Shown: one piece after another, positions 44,185 through 52,650 of the stretch
Layout: every line of letters begins with the position of its first letter
Numbering within the stretch: the stretch's first letter is position 1
Assembly (NCBI RefSeq): GCF_014201355.1
Contig: NZ_JACHEG010000006.1
Location: 111,905-175,904, forward strand
From: Aliirhizobium wenxiniae
GTDB taxonomy: Bacteria > Pseudomonadota > Alphaproteobacteria > Rhizobiales > Rhizobiaceae
DNA length: 64,000 bases
Reading direction: 5' to 3'
Translations under genes and position numbers: made by a program
Notes under the pieces: generated by a model
What the model was told of the DNA's origin: nothing
Databases searched by the model: none
What the model saw: the letters and a program-made list of their open reading frames with translations, nothing else

Positions 44185-44430
44185 CTATTTGTCGACTGCC
44201 AGTCTTTGCTGCCGCTTAACATCACTCATCGCGTTCTGCTGATCAAGGAGATATCGCTCCACGTCGCCCCCGCAAGCCTCCTTGATCTCCGCGACGGAGA
44301 ACCCGTCGGCTCTGGCGCTCTCTACCAAGACTTTCGCTTGGTCGCGAAAATCGGCCTTGTCGTCGTGCAGAGCCGGAGAGCGAATGATTTCCTGTATTCG
44401 ATCATCTAGCCAATCGGCGATAGCAGTCAT
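44185..44430 (-). CDS. Small helical hypothetical protein (81 aa)
   Basis: MTAIADWLDDRIQEIIRSPA... with GFSVAEIKEACGGDVERYLL. Good Shine-Dalgarno (AAAGGAA). All-helical prediction; family unknown, resembling short DUF768-like rhizobial proteins. Confidence 0.6.
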   Translation of the reverse strand: MTAIADWLDDRIQEIIRSPALHDDKADFRDQAKVLVESARADGFSVAEIKEACGGDVERYLLDQQNAMSDVKRQQRLAVDK

Positions 44431-44499
44431 GTTCTTTTCCTTTCTGACACAGGTCTAGGTCGGACTGGAGATTCAACATTGGTTTTGCTGCTGGGATGG

Positions 44500-44670
44500 T
44501 CAAGGCGCCAGACATTCATCGCAAATACCGCAGCGATCCTCGTCCATCATGGAGCGCGGACGTCGGCGACAACAACAGGCGCAAATGGCCGTTTCGCTTC
44601 CAGCGATGTGCTCCGGCGGCATGATTTCCAGGTCGGCATCCGGAAACGTGTCACTCGCTAAGTCGTCCAT
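44500..44670 (-). CDS. Small cysteine-rich, probably zinc-binding protein (56 aa)
   Basis: MDDLASDTFPDADLEIMPPE, then CACCC near residue 35 and RCGICDECLAP at the end. The two CxxC-type clusters, separated by about 15 residues with a CGICDEC knuckle, suggest a zinc ribbon. GGGAG upstream. It looks like a known type of short rhizobial protein; function unknown. Confidence 0.55.
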   Translation of the reverse strand: MDDLASDTFPDADLEIMPPEHIAGSETAICACCCRRRPRSMMDEDRCGICDECLAP

Positions 44671-44886
44671 CTCGATGCTCCCAAGTCGAGGATTGGGAAT
44701 CGAAATAGGATGAGATTTGCGACGAACAAGACGCCATCAAAATCGCTCGAAAAATTTCCCCATGAGGTCTTGAACGGCGAACCTGAGAAACCAAATCGAT
44801 CGGCGCCGACGGCCCAGTGAGGGGTCGGCTGACCGAGGAGGCGGATATACCGCTTCCTTCCATGTTGCTTTACGGAGGATATGGTT

Positions 44887-45357
44887 ATGAGAACTGAACT
44901 TGATTTTGCCCCGCTGTACCGTTCGAGCATCGGCTTCGACCGCGTGTTCAATCTGCTCAGCAATACGCAGCGCCTCAACGCAATAGATACTTGGCCTGCC
45001 TATGACATCGTCAAGACCAGCGAAGACGACTATCGTATCACGATGGCGGTGGCGGGTTTTAGCGAGGGCGATCTCGATATCACCCAGGAGCGCAACGTCT
45101 TGGTTATCAGAGGCGGCAAATCCGAAGAGCTGCAGGGCGAACATCTCCACCGCGGCATTGCCGGTCGTTCGTTCGAGCGGAGGTTCGAGCTTGCTGACCA
45201 CGTCAGGGTGGAAGGTGCCAATCTTCGCCACGGGCTGCTGACGATTAGCTTGAAGCGCGAGGTGCCGGAGGCGATGAAGCCCCGTAAGGTCGAGATCGGC
45301 CATGGATCGTCCAACAGCGAACCGCTTCGGTTGGAAACCGACCGTCAGGTCGCCTGA
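44887..45357 (+). CDS. Small heat-shock protein, Hsp20/IbpA family
   Basis: 156 residues. Alpha-crystallin domain (YDIVKTSEDDYRITMAVAGF to LTISLKREVPEAMKPRKVEI) with an N-terminal arm MRTELDFAPLYRSSIGFDRV typical of rhizobial HspA/B-like proteins, and the IEIG-type C-terminal motif region. It holds unfolding proteins for refolding by other chaperones. ATG 44887 fits GGAGG spacing; ATG 44881 is too close. No ROSE-like thermosensor was recognised in the leader, although the leader is long. Confidence 0.9.
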   Translation: MRTELDFAPLYRSSIGFDRVFNLLSNTQRLNAIDTWPAYDIVKTSEDDYRITMAVAGFSEGDLDITQERNVLVIRGGKSEELQGEHLHRGIAGRSFERRFELADHVRVEGANLRHGLLTISLKREVPEAMKPRKVEIGHGSSNSEPLRLETDRQVA

Positions 45358-45511
45358 GCAAGAACGCGGCAGTCGGCGAGGTCATTCGCTTGATAGCCCT
45401 CATATCATGAAAGGATGACGTTCGACCGAAAGGTCTCGGATCAACCACAGTACGGCCGGCCTCATCGGGGTCGGCTACCCCCTCTCATGCAGAGCACAGA
45501 AGGAGGTTCCA

Positions 45512-45808
45512 ATGTTACTCGCTCTGTTCAATAAACCGCTCTATGTGCAACGCCGGTATTTCGTACAAGAAATCACCGGGATCGATGACGTGTTCGACTT
45601 TCTGGATGAGTGGCCGCAGGAAAAGCGCAACCTGGCTTATGAGACCCTTGTCCGATACTGTCGCGAGGCGGCAAACGGTCGCTGGCCGATCGACGCGGTT
45701 CGCGAGAACTTTCGCGTGTTTCTGAAGCAGAATGGTAAACTGGCAGAACTGGAAGATGTCCCGCCGCATCTCCGGCGTCACGCTAATGCCAAGATTAGCG
45801 GAATGTAA
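45512..45808 (+). CDS. DUF982 family protein
   Basis: 98 residues with the DUF982 pattern: FNKPLYVQRRYFVQEITGID, DVFDFLDEWP, then YCREAANGRWPIDAVRENFR. A small rhizobial family without known function. Shine-Dalgarno AGGAGG. Confidence 0.8.
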   Translation: MLLALFNKPLYVQRRYFVQEITGIDDVFDFLDEWPQEKRNLAYETLVRYCREAANGRWPIDAVRENFRVFLKQNGKLAELEDVPPHLRRHANAKISGM

Positions 45809-45913
45809 ATGCTGTTTATCTCTGTGGTGCGGGAATGACACCGGCACCTTGATTATCATCGCCTAAAACACACCTATCGCGGTCAAATCCTTGTCTTCGG
45901 AGGAAAGATAGCA

Positions 45914-46551
45914 GCGCAACCTTACACCGCCGATGATCCTGAAACCCGCCTTGCGCCGTTCGACTTTGCCTTCGAAAACGCCCTGATCGGCATCGCCCTG
46001 GTGGACCTTGAGGGGCGCATCATCAGAAGCAATGCGGCGTTCGCCAAGGTGCTGTCACTTCCTACCCAGGAGGTGCTTAGAACGCATTTTAAGGATTTTA
46101 CCCATCCGGATGATATCGAGGCGGATCTGACCCTCGACAGGTGCTGCAGGGGAAGCGGGAAGGTTACACGGTCGAAAAGCCGTACTTGCGGCCGTTTGGA
46201 GAGATCGTACATGTCCTCATCCACGTGGTCGCCATACGCAACGCCGACGGCAAGGTCGTGCGGTTCATATCTCAAATTGAGGACATCACTCGCCACAAGC
46301 AGCATGAGCGGCAGCTTGCGGAGCGGGCAGCGCTACTTGAGCTGGAAATCGAAGCCGTTCGTGGAGGGTTTTGGCAGATGGACATCCTGACCGGCATGTT
46401 CGAGACGTCGGACCGGCTGACTCAGTTCATAGGTGGGCCGACCGCCGCGCGGCTGGATCTGGAGCGTTACGTCAATAGGGTCAATGTAAACGACGGCGCC
46501 CAGGCGAGCACCTTACCTGTACGCCGCGACCTCAATTCCCCCAAAGAATGA
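45914..46551 (+). pseudogene. Frameshifted PAS-domain sensor remnant
   Basis: First part: FDFAFENALIGIALVDLEGR, VLSLPTQEVLRTHFKDFTHP, a PAS domain. A frame change near 46140 (LTL / VLQGKREGYTVEKPYLRPFG) continues the PAS/PAC reading (VRFISQIEDITRHKQHERQL) and a second PAS start (EIEAVRGGFWQMD). No start codon is evident and there is no catalytic output domain, so it is a truncated and shifted remnant of a sensor kinase or cyclase. Confidence 0.6.
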
Positions 46552-46592
46552 TTGTGGCAACAGGTCGAGGCCACGTTCAGAGCGGGTTGAGC

Positions 46593-47243
46593 TCAGGTTT
46601 TCCTTCGGATCGAGTGGAATTCACGTCTCGCGAGACGGTGAAACTCCAGTAAGCCATCAAGATTCTGCTTCCCGAGAAGCTCGTTTGCTCGGGCTCCGCT
46701 TGTCGAAGGATCGAGCCATTACTCGTACGCTGCAGGATCGAGGATAGCCGGATGGCTGTCGTGCAGCCTGTTCATCAGCTCTGCCGCCGGCATCGTGACG
46801 ATCGTGCAGCTGGTGATTCCAAGCTTGTCATTATGCGCCCACAGACCGGCAAATGAGAATGGCGTGCCACCCGGCTGGTGGATCTGCCATGGGTCCTTTT
46901 TGCCGTCATCGGAATTGACGGTCCATTCGTAGAACCCGTGAGCCGGAATCAAGCATCGTTTCGACTTGAACGCGTTCCGAAAGGCTGGTGACGTCCCGAT
47001 CGTTTCGATCCGCGCATTGAACATCGCGCCTTTCGGCAGTTCTTTGACCCAGAAGGGCACCAGCCACCAGCAAGCGGTCTCCGCTTTCTGATGGCCGTCG
47101 GCATCGGTGTGAACGATCAGCACGTCTTGTGTCGGGGCTATGTTGAAGCGAGCCTGAGTGTTTCGACCGCGTTCCTCGACAGGCAGCTCGTAGAGATCGA
47201 GAAGAGCCGGCCACTCATGCTCGAACGCAAACCTTCCGCACAT
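46593..47243 (-). pseudogene. SRAP (YedK/HMCES-like) protein with premature stop
   Basis: MCGRFAFEH begins the SRAP family: Cys2 is the residue that cross-links to abasic sites in single-stranded DNA. Other active-site parts are present: FNIAPTQ, MFNARIET, IPAHGFYEW and RLHDSHPAILDP. At codon 175 an in-frame TAA interrupts the usual AAYE-x-WLDP end. The same frame reads on to 46593 (WLDPSTSGARANELLG), so this is a recent nonsense change. The shortened protein keeps every catalytic residue but loses its last helices; it may or may not fold. Confidence 0.72.
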
Positions 47244-47258
47244 CGGGTCATCCTCTCC

Positions 47259-47468
47259 TTAAAGTCGAGCGGTCTCGAGCAAGGTCGCGATTGGCGTTCG
47301 TGGATCGGCCAGTTCCACCATGGCCGAAGCTACCTCTTCAGGATTCCCGCCCGCTTTGACAGCCGCCGTTGCGACATCCGCAAACGCGCCGGCCATCGCT
47401 TCCTGACATTGCAGAAAGCGATCGGGATGCTTGTCGGTCGTAGGCGGCAATACGCGTTTCATAGCCAT
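47259..47468 (-). CDS. Small hypothetical protein (69 aa)
   Basis: MAMKRVLPPTTDKHPDRFLQ..., a helical protein with FADVATAAVKAGGNPEEVAS and LADPRTPIATLLETARL. 15 bases upstream of the SRAP gene on the same strand. Unknown family. Confidence 0.5.
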   Translation of the reverse strand: MAMKRVLPPTTDKHPDRFLQCQEAMAGAFADVATAAVKAGGNPEEVASAMVELADPRTPIATLLETARL

Positions 47469-47534
47469 GAGATGTCGTCTGCCAGTCACCAGTCAAGGCA
47501 CTGAAGAAGCAGAATTCGCGGCGCATCCTGTGGC

Positions 47535-47560
47535 GGAACTTTTCAGCCGTGACAGGGGTT
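47535..47560 (+). promoter_or_regulatory. EcfG/RpoE2-like promoter with 18-nt spacer
   Basis: GGAAC-18 nt-GTT, 23 nt before the ATG at 47584. One base longer than the common spacing here; within the published GGAAC-N18-19-TT definition. Confidence 0.55.
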
Positions 47561-47583
47561 CGGCAGGTAGAGGAGATAGGACG

Positions 47584-47763
47584 ATGACCGACCCAAAAGA
47601 CCACCCTGAACAGGATCCAGCGGAAGGATCACGTGAGACGATCGAGCGCGATTTGCAGCGGCAACACGAGAAAGCTGGCGAGGCCAAGATCGCGCCCCGC
47701 GAGGACCAGGCAAAAAACGGACAGGCCGGCGCAGAGGCGGCAGAGCCGTCGCCAGGCAGCTGA
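47584..47763 (+). CDS. Small hydrophilic protein (59 aa)
   Basis: MTDPKDHPEQDPAEGSRETI..., with a charged helix (ERDLQRQHEKAGEAK) and Ala/Glu-rich tail; probably disordered. Shine-Dalgarno GAGGAGA; stress-type promoter just upstream. Confidence 0.58.
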   Translation: MTDPKDHPEQDPAEGSRETIERDLQRQHEKAGEAKIAPREDQAKNGQAGAEAAEPSPGS

Positions 47764-47789
47764 GGACGTGCCGTGACAATCGGGAGAGA

Positions 47790-48320
47790 TCAGTTTGCGC
47801 GACGAGGACCGACCGAACAGCAGAATAATTCGTATTGCGGCGATCGCCATGGGGGTTGTTGTCGCGGCGGTGGCGGCGGGCTACCTGCTTGGCCCGGCAT
47901 CAGATCCTCGGACGACCGCATCCGTATCGGCGCCTGTACATAGCGAGCCAGAGAACCTTGCGGCACCACCCAACCCGTCGGGCGGATCAAAACCCTAAAT
48001 AGAACGCGCCATCTTTTGAACCATTCTCGATAGGACGTGGCGAGCTTCCGATTGTAATCCGGCTCGCCGTCGCTCCACCAAACGGGGCCACGTTCTCCAA
48101 GGCCAATTTTCGCGGCGTCCACGCGCTGGCGGGCAAGCTTCATTCCTTCGGCGTCGCCCTTGGCAGCCTTGACTGCCCTTCGTACATCCATCAGCTCCGA
48201 GACCAAAGCATCTCTTTTGGATTCTGCAAGCTGGGGATTGCTGAGCGTCCAAAGCCGTCCTCGCACAACCATATACCGGCCGTCCTGCGTCTGAGGGAAT
48301 GGCTTGGGTTCGTTGCTCAA
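47790..48320 (-). CDS. Rhizobial hypothetical protein with extended C-terminus
   Basis: The first 105 residues (SNEPKPFPQTQDGRYMVVRG, ELMDVRRAVKAAKGDAEGMK, GLGERGPVWWSDGEPDYNRK) look like a conserved rhizobial protein that normally ends after an REWF-type motif. Here the frame runs another 65 residues (Arg/Pro-rich) over the opposite-strand gene at 47795, suggesting the natural stop was lost. ATGA overlap with the upstream gene. Confidence 0.6.
   Translation of the reverse strand: MSNEPKPFPQTQDGRYMVVRGRLWTLSNPQLAESKRDALVSELMDVRRAVKAAKGDAEGMKLARQRVDAAKIGLGERGPVWWSDGEPDYNRKLATSYREWFKRWRVLFRVLIRPTGWVVPQGSLARYVQAPIRMRSSEDLMPGQAGSPPPPPRQQPPWRSPQYELFCCSVGPRRAN
47795..47998 (+). CDS. Small single-helix membrane protein (67 aa)
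   Basis: TTG start behind GGGAGAG. A basic N-terminus, one transmembrane helix (IAAIAMGVVVAAVAAGYLLG) and a Ser/Pro-rich external tail. Follows the small hydrophilic gene by 31 bases and may share its promoter. Opposes the read-through end of the minus-strand gene. Confidence 0.5.
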   Translation: MRDEDRPNSRIIRIAAIAMGVVVAAVAAGYLLGPASDPRTTASVSAPVHSEPENLAAPPNPSGGSKP

Positions 48321-48637
48321 ACACGATCCAGTGTATGAATGTTCTGGCCTCGCACTCCATGTGATTGTCGGGCGGCGATCACATCGCTTTCGCGCACCCA
48401 GACTTTGCCGTCTACATCATCGCCACGTCGAATGGCTGCAGCCGCAAGGTCGCGATAGAATTCGGCATAGCGGACTAGCCGTCTCAGCGATTTCTCCGGC
48501 GGAGGCGCGGTCACCCTCATCGCTTCGCAGGTGACGATGACCAGCCATACGGTCGAACCATCTGTCACGGCGATCTGCCCGTTTTCGAAATAGATAAATG
48601 GTGCGGGTTCACACAGACGGATCTCGGTTTCCTGCAT
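48317..48637 (-). CDS. Hypothetical protein (106 aa)
   Basis: MQETEIRLCEPAPFIYFENG, TVWLVIVTCEAMRVTAPP and RLVRYAEFYRDLAAAAIRRG. Mixed alpha/beta; unknown family. It follows the Ku gene by one base and overlaps the next gene by ATGA, so it belongs to the Ku transcript. Confidence 0.6.
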   Translation of the reverse strand: MQETEIRLCEPAPFIYFENGQIAVTDGSTVWLVIVTCEAMRVTAPPPEKSLRRLVRYAEFYRDLAAAAIRRGDDVDGKVWVRESDVIAARQSHGVRGQNIHTLDRV

Positions 48638-48638
48638 G

Positions 48639-49451
48639 TCAGCTTACTTTCTTCTTTTTGAGATCCGCTTCGACGCTCTTGCGCAAAGCGTCCATTATGT
48701 TCACGACATTCGAAGCTGGCGCAGCATCCGCCTTTTTGCCCTTCGCGGCCTTCTTCGGCTTGAGCTGCTTCTTCTTCTGCTCAATCAGAGCAAGGAGTGC
48801 ATCCTGGATCGGATCGCTGACCATATTAGGCGACCAGCGCGCGGTCTTCTGCTTGATCAGCTTCTGGACAAACGGAATGAGATCCTTGTCAGCCTCAGCT
48901 TCGATATCCTCAAAGTAGTTCTCTTCAGGCCGAACTTCGTCGCCAAATCGCAACGACCACAGGACGATGCCGTCATCGCGAGGTTCGAGGACCACGGCCC
49001 GCTCGCGGCGGCCGATAACAAGCTTCGAAATGCCGACGACCTTGTCGGCCTTCATCGCATCCCGGATCACAGCAAAGGCTTCGTGTCCGACAGGATCGTC
49101 TGGCATCAGGTAGTGGGGCTTTTCCAGATAGACCCACTCGATGCTGTCGGCCGGTGCGAACTTATCGATATCAATCGTTTTCACCGTGTCGAGGGCGACG
49201 GCGTCGAGATCGTCGTCGGTCAGGATGACGTAGTCGTTTTCGCCGCGAGCATAGCCCTTGGCCTCATTGTCGTCCTTCACCGGCTTGCCGGTCACAGAGT
49301 CGATATACTGCGAGACGACGCGGTTACCGGTCTCCCTGTTCAGCGTATGAAACCGGACTTTCTCCGCTTCTGACGTCGCCGGCATCATCGAGACCGGGCA
49401 GGTAACGAGCGACAGTTTCAGATAGCCTTTCCAATAGGGGCGAAGTGTCAT
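48639..49451 (-). CDS. ku: Ku protein (non-homologous end joining)
   Basis: 270 residues. Bacterial Ku core: RPYWKGYLKLSLVTCPVSMM, FHTLNRETGNRVVSQYIDSV, PHYLMPDDPVGHEAFAVIRD, then a Lys-rich C-terminal tail. Ku rings bind double-strand DNA ends and recruit LigD. It forms a tandem pair with the next gene upstream, like the Ku3/Ku4 pair of Sinorhizobium meliloti, which work as a heterodimer under stress (recalled). No ligD in the window. Confidence 0.92.
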   Translation of the reverse strand: MTLRPYWKGYLKLSLVTCPVSMMPATSEAEKVRFHTLNRETGNRVVSQYIDSVTGKPVKDDNEAKGYARGENDYVILTDDDLDAVALDTVKTIDIDKFAPADSIEWVYLEKPHYLMPDDPVGHEAFAVIRDAMKADKVVGISKLVIGRRERAVVLEPRDDGIVLWSLRFGDEVRPEENYFEDIEAEADKDLIPFVQKLIKQKTARWSPNMVSDPIQDALLALIEQKKKQLKPKKAAKGKKADAAPASNVVNIMDALRKSVEADLKKKKVS

Positions 49452-49463
49452 GATCTCGTCTCC

Positions 49464-50369
49464 TCACCCGGCCTTGCGCTGCGGGGCAGCTTTCGAAGAG
49501 GCGGTCTTTGATGCCGCCCCGCGCGCGGCGCGCTGCCGGCCAGCACCTGTGTTGGCGTTGGCGGCAGTGCGTTTCGGTTTGTCGTCTTTGGTTTTGCCGA
49601 GACCAGCGCTTTCGCGCAGTGCCGCGAGCAGGTCATTCGGCTTGGACACCTCGACCTTCTTGCGGCTCGGCAGTGCCTTGCCTTCGATCTTCGCTTTTAC
49701 CAGCTCCGCCAGCGCCGCCTCGTAACGGTCATCAAAGGCCGCGGGATCGAAATCGCCCTTCTTCGTCGAGATGATGTGCTTGGCAAGATCCAGCATTTCC
49801 CCCTGGATCTTGATCTTCGGCATCTCCTCAAACGCCTTCTTCGAAGAGCGAACCTCGTAATTGTAGTTCAGCGTGGTCGCGATGAGGCCCTTGCCATGTG
49901 GGCGAATGAGAACGGTGCGCATCCGTCGAAACAGAACCGTCCTGGCGATTGCAGCGACCTTGGACTTGCGCATGCCGTCTCTCAAGGCGGCGAACGCATC
50001 CGTGCCCATCTTGTCGGGCGTGAGGTAATACGGCTTGTCGAAGTAGACATCGTCGACATCGGAGCAGGGAATGAAGGCTTCGACCTCCAGTGTCTTGTTG
50101 CTCTCAGGCATAGTGGCCGCCACCTCATCAGGATCGATGATGATGTATTGGCCGTTTTCGATCTCGAAGCCTTTGGTCTGGGCTTCCTTCGGTACCGGCT
50201 CTTCCGTGTCGCTGTCGATGAATACTCGATTGACGCGGTTTCCGGTCGCAGTGTTGATCGTATTGAAGGTGATCCGCTCCGAGGTCGAGGCCGCTGTGTA
50301 AAGCGCCACGCCACACGACACCTCACCGAACTTGATGAAACCTTTCCATTGAGCACGCTGACCGGCCAT
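49464..50369 (-). CDS. ku: Ku protein, first of tandem pair
   Basis: 301 residues. Ku core QWKGFIKFGEVSCGVALYTA, FNTINTATGNRVNRVFIDSD, PYYLTPDKMGTDAFAALRDG, with a longer Lys/Ala/Arg-rich C-terminal extension (GKTKDDKPKRTAANANTGAG) likely to contact DNA or ligase. Only 12 bases separate it from the second Ku, so they are co-expressed, matching heteromer formation. An EcfG-type promoter with 18-nt spacer precedes it, as expected from the RpoE2-dependent Ku3/Ku4 pair of S. meliloti. Confidence 0.92.
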   Translation of the reverse strand: MAGQRAQWKGFIKFGEVSCGVALYTAASTSERITFNTINTATGNRVNRVFIDSDTEEPVPKEAQTKGFEIENGQYIIIDPDEVAATMPESNKTLEVEAFIPCSDVDDVYFDKPYYLTPDKMGTDAFAALRDGMRKSKVAAIARTVLFRRMRTVLIRPHGKGLIATTLNYNYEVRSSKKAFEEMPKIKIQGEMLDLAKHIISTKKGDFDPAAFDDRYEAALAELVKAKIEGKALPSRKKVEVSKPNDLLAALRESAGLGKTKDDKPKRTAANANTGAGRQRAARGAASKTASSKAAPQRKAG

Positions 50370-50401
50370 ATCGAACTCCTCTCACAGGACGCAACCTATG
50401 C

Positions 50402-50515
50402 GATTCAACTGCGTCATCGGCGACTCAGTTCCGATTCGAAAAATGAATCATTTTCAATGGTTTGATTCAATTTTCTCCTGCAACCATGAGATTCAAATCA
50501 AGCCTATGGATTCGA
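50402..50515. repeat. Five GATTCRA repeats between Ku and a divergent small gene
   Basis: GATTCAA or GATTCGA occurs at 50402, 50433, 50464, 50490 and 50509. The first three are spaced exactly 31 bp apart. Includes a TGAATCA/TGATTCA dyad at 50444-50469. Could be regulator sites in the divergent region. Confidence 0.45.
50407..50432 (-). promoter_or_regulatory. EcfG/RpoE2-like promoter of the Ku operon (18-nt spacer)
   Basis: On the minus strand GGAAC-18 nt-GTT, 37 nt before the Ku start codon. Confidence 0.6.
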
Positions 50516-50572
50516 TGCATCTTTTCGGGCGCGCGCGAGTTATTCGCTTATCGCAACCGAAGGAGAATTCAG

Positions 50573-50758
50573 ATGTCGAAGAGAGAGCTGATCGATACCG
50601 GGACCGACAAGCGCTACGTCCGCCGGGACGAGAAGGGCCAGTTCAAGGAGAGCGTCGATGTCGGCCGATCGCTCTCAGCCGACAAACGACAGAAGGCCAA
50701 GACGGTCGCGAAATCCGGCGAGGGCGACAAGGGCGACCATCGTCCCGCAAAACATTGA
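50573..50758 (+). CDS. Small basic rhizobial protein (61 aa)
   Basis: MSKRELIDTGTDKRYVRRDE, GQFKESVDVGRSLSADKRQK, then a Lys/Gly-rich end. Strong Shine-Dalgarno (AAGGAG). Conserved-looking, function unknown. Divergent from the Ku operon. Confidence 0.68.
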   Translation: MSKRELIDTGTDKRYVRRDEKGQFKESVDVGRSLSADKRQKAKTVAKSGEGDKGDHRPAKH

Positions 50759-50768
50759 GGGCATCACC

Positions 50769-50975
50769 ATGACCGGTATCGCCGGCGACCTTCGCCTCAA
50801 GCTCGAACAGCTCGTTGACCACTACGTAACCGCAGGCTCAGAAACGCCTGTGGTTATCGCAGCCATGGAGAAGGAGCTGGCAGATATGCGGCGCGCATAC
50901 AGCCAGGATCCGGATCCTGCCGATGCTCCGGGTGAGCTTGACGAACCAGCGAACGATTGGCCGGCGGCGACCTGA
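50769..50975 (+). CDS. Small hypothetical protein with EPANDWPAA tail (68 aa)
   Basis: MTGIAGDLRLKLEQLVDHYV..., helical, then an acidic region and the end GELDEPANDWPAAT. The same EPANDWPAA sequence ends an unrelated DUF2934-like protein at 62035. It lies 10 bases after the previous small gene and is probably cotranscribed. Confidence 0.65.
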   Translation: MTGIAGDLRLKLEQLVDHYVTAGSETPVVIAAMEKELADMRRAYSQDPDPADAPGELDEPANDWPAAT

Positions 50976-51226
50976 CCGCTTGGTGTCGATATGCGATTTG
51001 AGCATGGCTGTTCTGTTGCATTGCATATTTCGCAACACCATTGTGCCGCCACTGAGCGAGTAACTATGTTATAGAGTGGGGAAATCAATGGACACCAGTA
51101 CTCCAGCATGACCAAGCGGCATGTGCCGGCGTCCCAGCTGCTGGGTGAATACCCTGAAGCCGACCTTGCTGCGCGACGCCGTCCGCGAAGCCGTTCAGGT
51201 TCGCGCTCCTCAGGCCATACCGACCC

Positions 51227-51451
51227 ATGAGCAATGACTGGTCACCCATCGGATCTACACCCGCAATCAAGGAGTTTTCGTCGATGTATCCGATCGTTTT
51301 CGGGGTCGAGAACGCGCTGCGGTCCGTTATGGCGGATTATCTGGAAGAAACGTTCGGGCGGATGGACTGGCGGACCCTGATCCGCGATGCGCGTGCGAAT
51401 GGCCTTGATTACTGTCGAAGTCTGAATGCGAGCGACAGAAAAGGGAACTGA
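51227..51451 (+). pseudogene. Small remnant with HEPN/Swt1-like N-terminal motif
   Basis: MYPIVFGVENALRSVMADYL, EETFGRMDWRTLIRDARANG. The pattern resembles the short helical N-terminus of Swt1/HEPN-type proteins, but the frame ends after about 60 residues (from the ATG at 51284). Possibly a truncated gene; also an Arg/Ser-rich frame lies just before it (51109-51230). Confidence 0.3.
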
Positions 51452-51561
51452 CAACAATCAGAGAAGCCATGGAGACGTATAATGAGAAGCTCGGTTTAGG
51501 CTCCATTACCTGCATACCGGCGTGGGCACAGATCCATTGATCTTACGGCGGTTCGGGTAAG

Positions 51562-51780
51562 TCATTCCCATAAATGGGCATCTTCGCGCGCGTAATTTTC
51601 TGGCGTTTCCCCGTGCGCGAGATAACCGCAAGAATAGGTTGCAGCCACGCCCAGAACGCAACTCATCGGGTCGCGACCGAATGGAAACTTCTTCTCTCGG
51701 AAAGATATCTTGGGGACTTCTTCGGCGAAACGGCGCGCGAATTCTGATTGGGTCATATCGAGACATATATGCCTCGGCAC
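51562..51780 (-). CDS. Small hypothetical protein (72 aa)
   Basis: MPRHICLDMTQSEFARRFAE..., EVPKISFREKKFPFGRDPMS, then GVAATYSCGYLAHGETPENY. Protein-like; ATG at 51756 (MTQSEF) is an alternative start. Family unknown. Confidence 0.45.
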   Translation of the reverse strand: MPRHICLDMTQSEFARRFAEEVPKISFREKKFPFGRDPMSCVLGVAATYSCGYLAHGETPENYAREDAHLWE

Positions 51781-51970
51781 CCGTACAATCTAGGGTGTGG
51801 GGCAACGTCAGCGATCCGGAGAGCGGGTCCGGACTGTCGTCCGGGAGCCTAATTTGCGTGCCGGAAAGATAAACTAAACGCAATCAGAAACCTGTTGAAC
51901 GCTCCTTTACTACCGCGTTGAGAGAGAACGTCGATTTATTTTTTCTGCGTAAGAAAGTATATTTAGATTT

Positions 51971-52249
51971 ATGACAGCAAATCACAAAAATGCAGCGAGA
52001 ATTTTCGAAGCCGTTTCACATCCCGCTCGTCTCCAGGTGCTAACAGAGCTGTCTGAGCGCGATCTGATGGTGTTCGAGCTCGTTCAGCTTACTGGTCTTC
52101 AGCAATCACCATTATCTCAGCATCTTAGGCGGTTAAGAGACTTGAGGCTCGTCACCAGCCGCAAGAAGGGAAAGAACATCCAATACGCACTTACGCCAGG
52201 CATTGCGGAGAAGATCGTGTTGTTCACGCTCCGAAACTTTTCGACCTGA
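51971..52249 (+). CDS. ArsR-family winged-helix regulator
   Basis: 92 residues: AVSHPARLQVLTELSERDLM and the recognition helix QQSPLSQHLRRLRDLRLVTS. It lacks the CxC metal site, so it likely senses something other than arsenite. Downstream targets not evident. Confidence 0.82.
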   Translation: MTANHKNAARIFEAVSHPARLQVLTELSERDLMVFELVQLTGLQQSPLSQHLRRLRDLRLVTSRKKGKNIQYALTPGIAEKIVLFTLRNFST

Positions 52250-52347
52250 CGCTGAGCGTGACCACTGCATCACGCCCATCGCGGAGAAAACCGCTTTCTG
52301 ATTTGGACAAGTAACCGCAAGAGCCGGCTGCCCGTCTCGACACGGCA

Positions 52348-52650
52348 ATGGAATTGTCTCAAATCAACCACTGCTGTTGGGGGACCAATCATTTTGAAGA
52401 CAACGATCTTTATGCCGCGGCCTTCGAAGACGGTTGTTGTGCAGCGCGCGTCGGTAAGTTCGTTACCGCAAATTCGTGTCTCGATCGAGACTCAGTAGAG
52501 CTTGCAGCGTGGGTTGACGGCTTCGCATCGATAAATACGGCTGAACTCATTCCGCTGGAACGCATGGAAATTTGGCTGATGGGTTACGTGCCGCATTCGC
52601 AACCCAACGAGGCAGACATCGCCCATTTGCAACCATCGTATTCTCTATAA
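52348..52650 (+). CDS. Hypothetical protein (100 aa), doubtful
   Basis: MELSQINHCCWGTNHFEDND, then acidic and Cys-containing segments. No Shine-Dalgarno, no recognised family; lies before an IS remnant and may be truncated. Confidence 0.3.
   Translation: MELSQINHCCWGTNHFEDNDLYAAAFEDGCCAARVGKFVTANSCLDRDSVELAAWVDGFASINTAELIPLERMEIWLMGYVPHSQPNEADIAHLQPSYSL

Noticed and set aside
44671-44886. RNA thermometer (ROSE element) upstream of Hsp20
   Set aside because: A leader exists, but I could not find the conserved G opposite the Shine-Dalgarno or a clear terminal hairpin by eye.
50402-50515. CRISPR-like array
   Set aside because: Repeats are only 7 bp and spacing is irregular after the third; no cas genes anywhere in the window.
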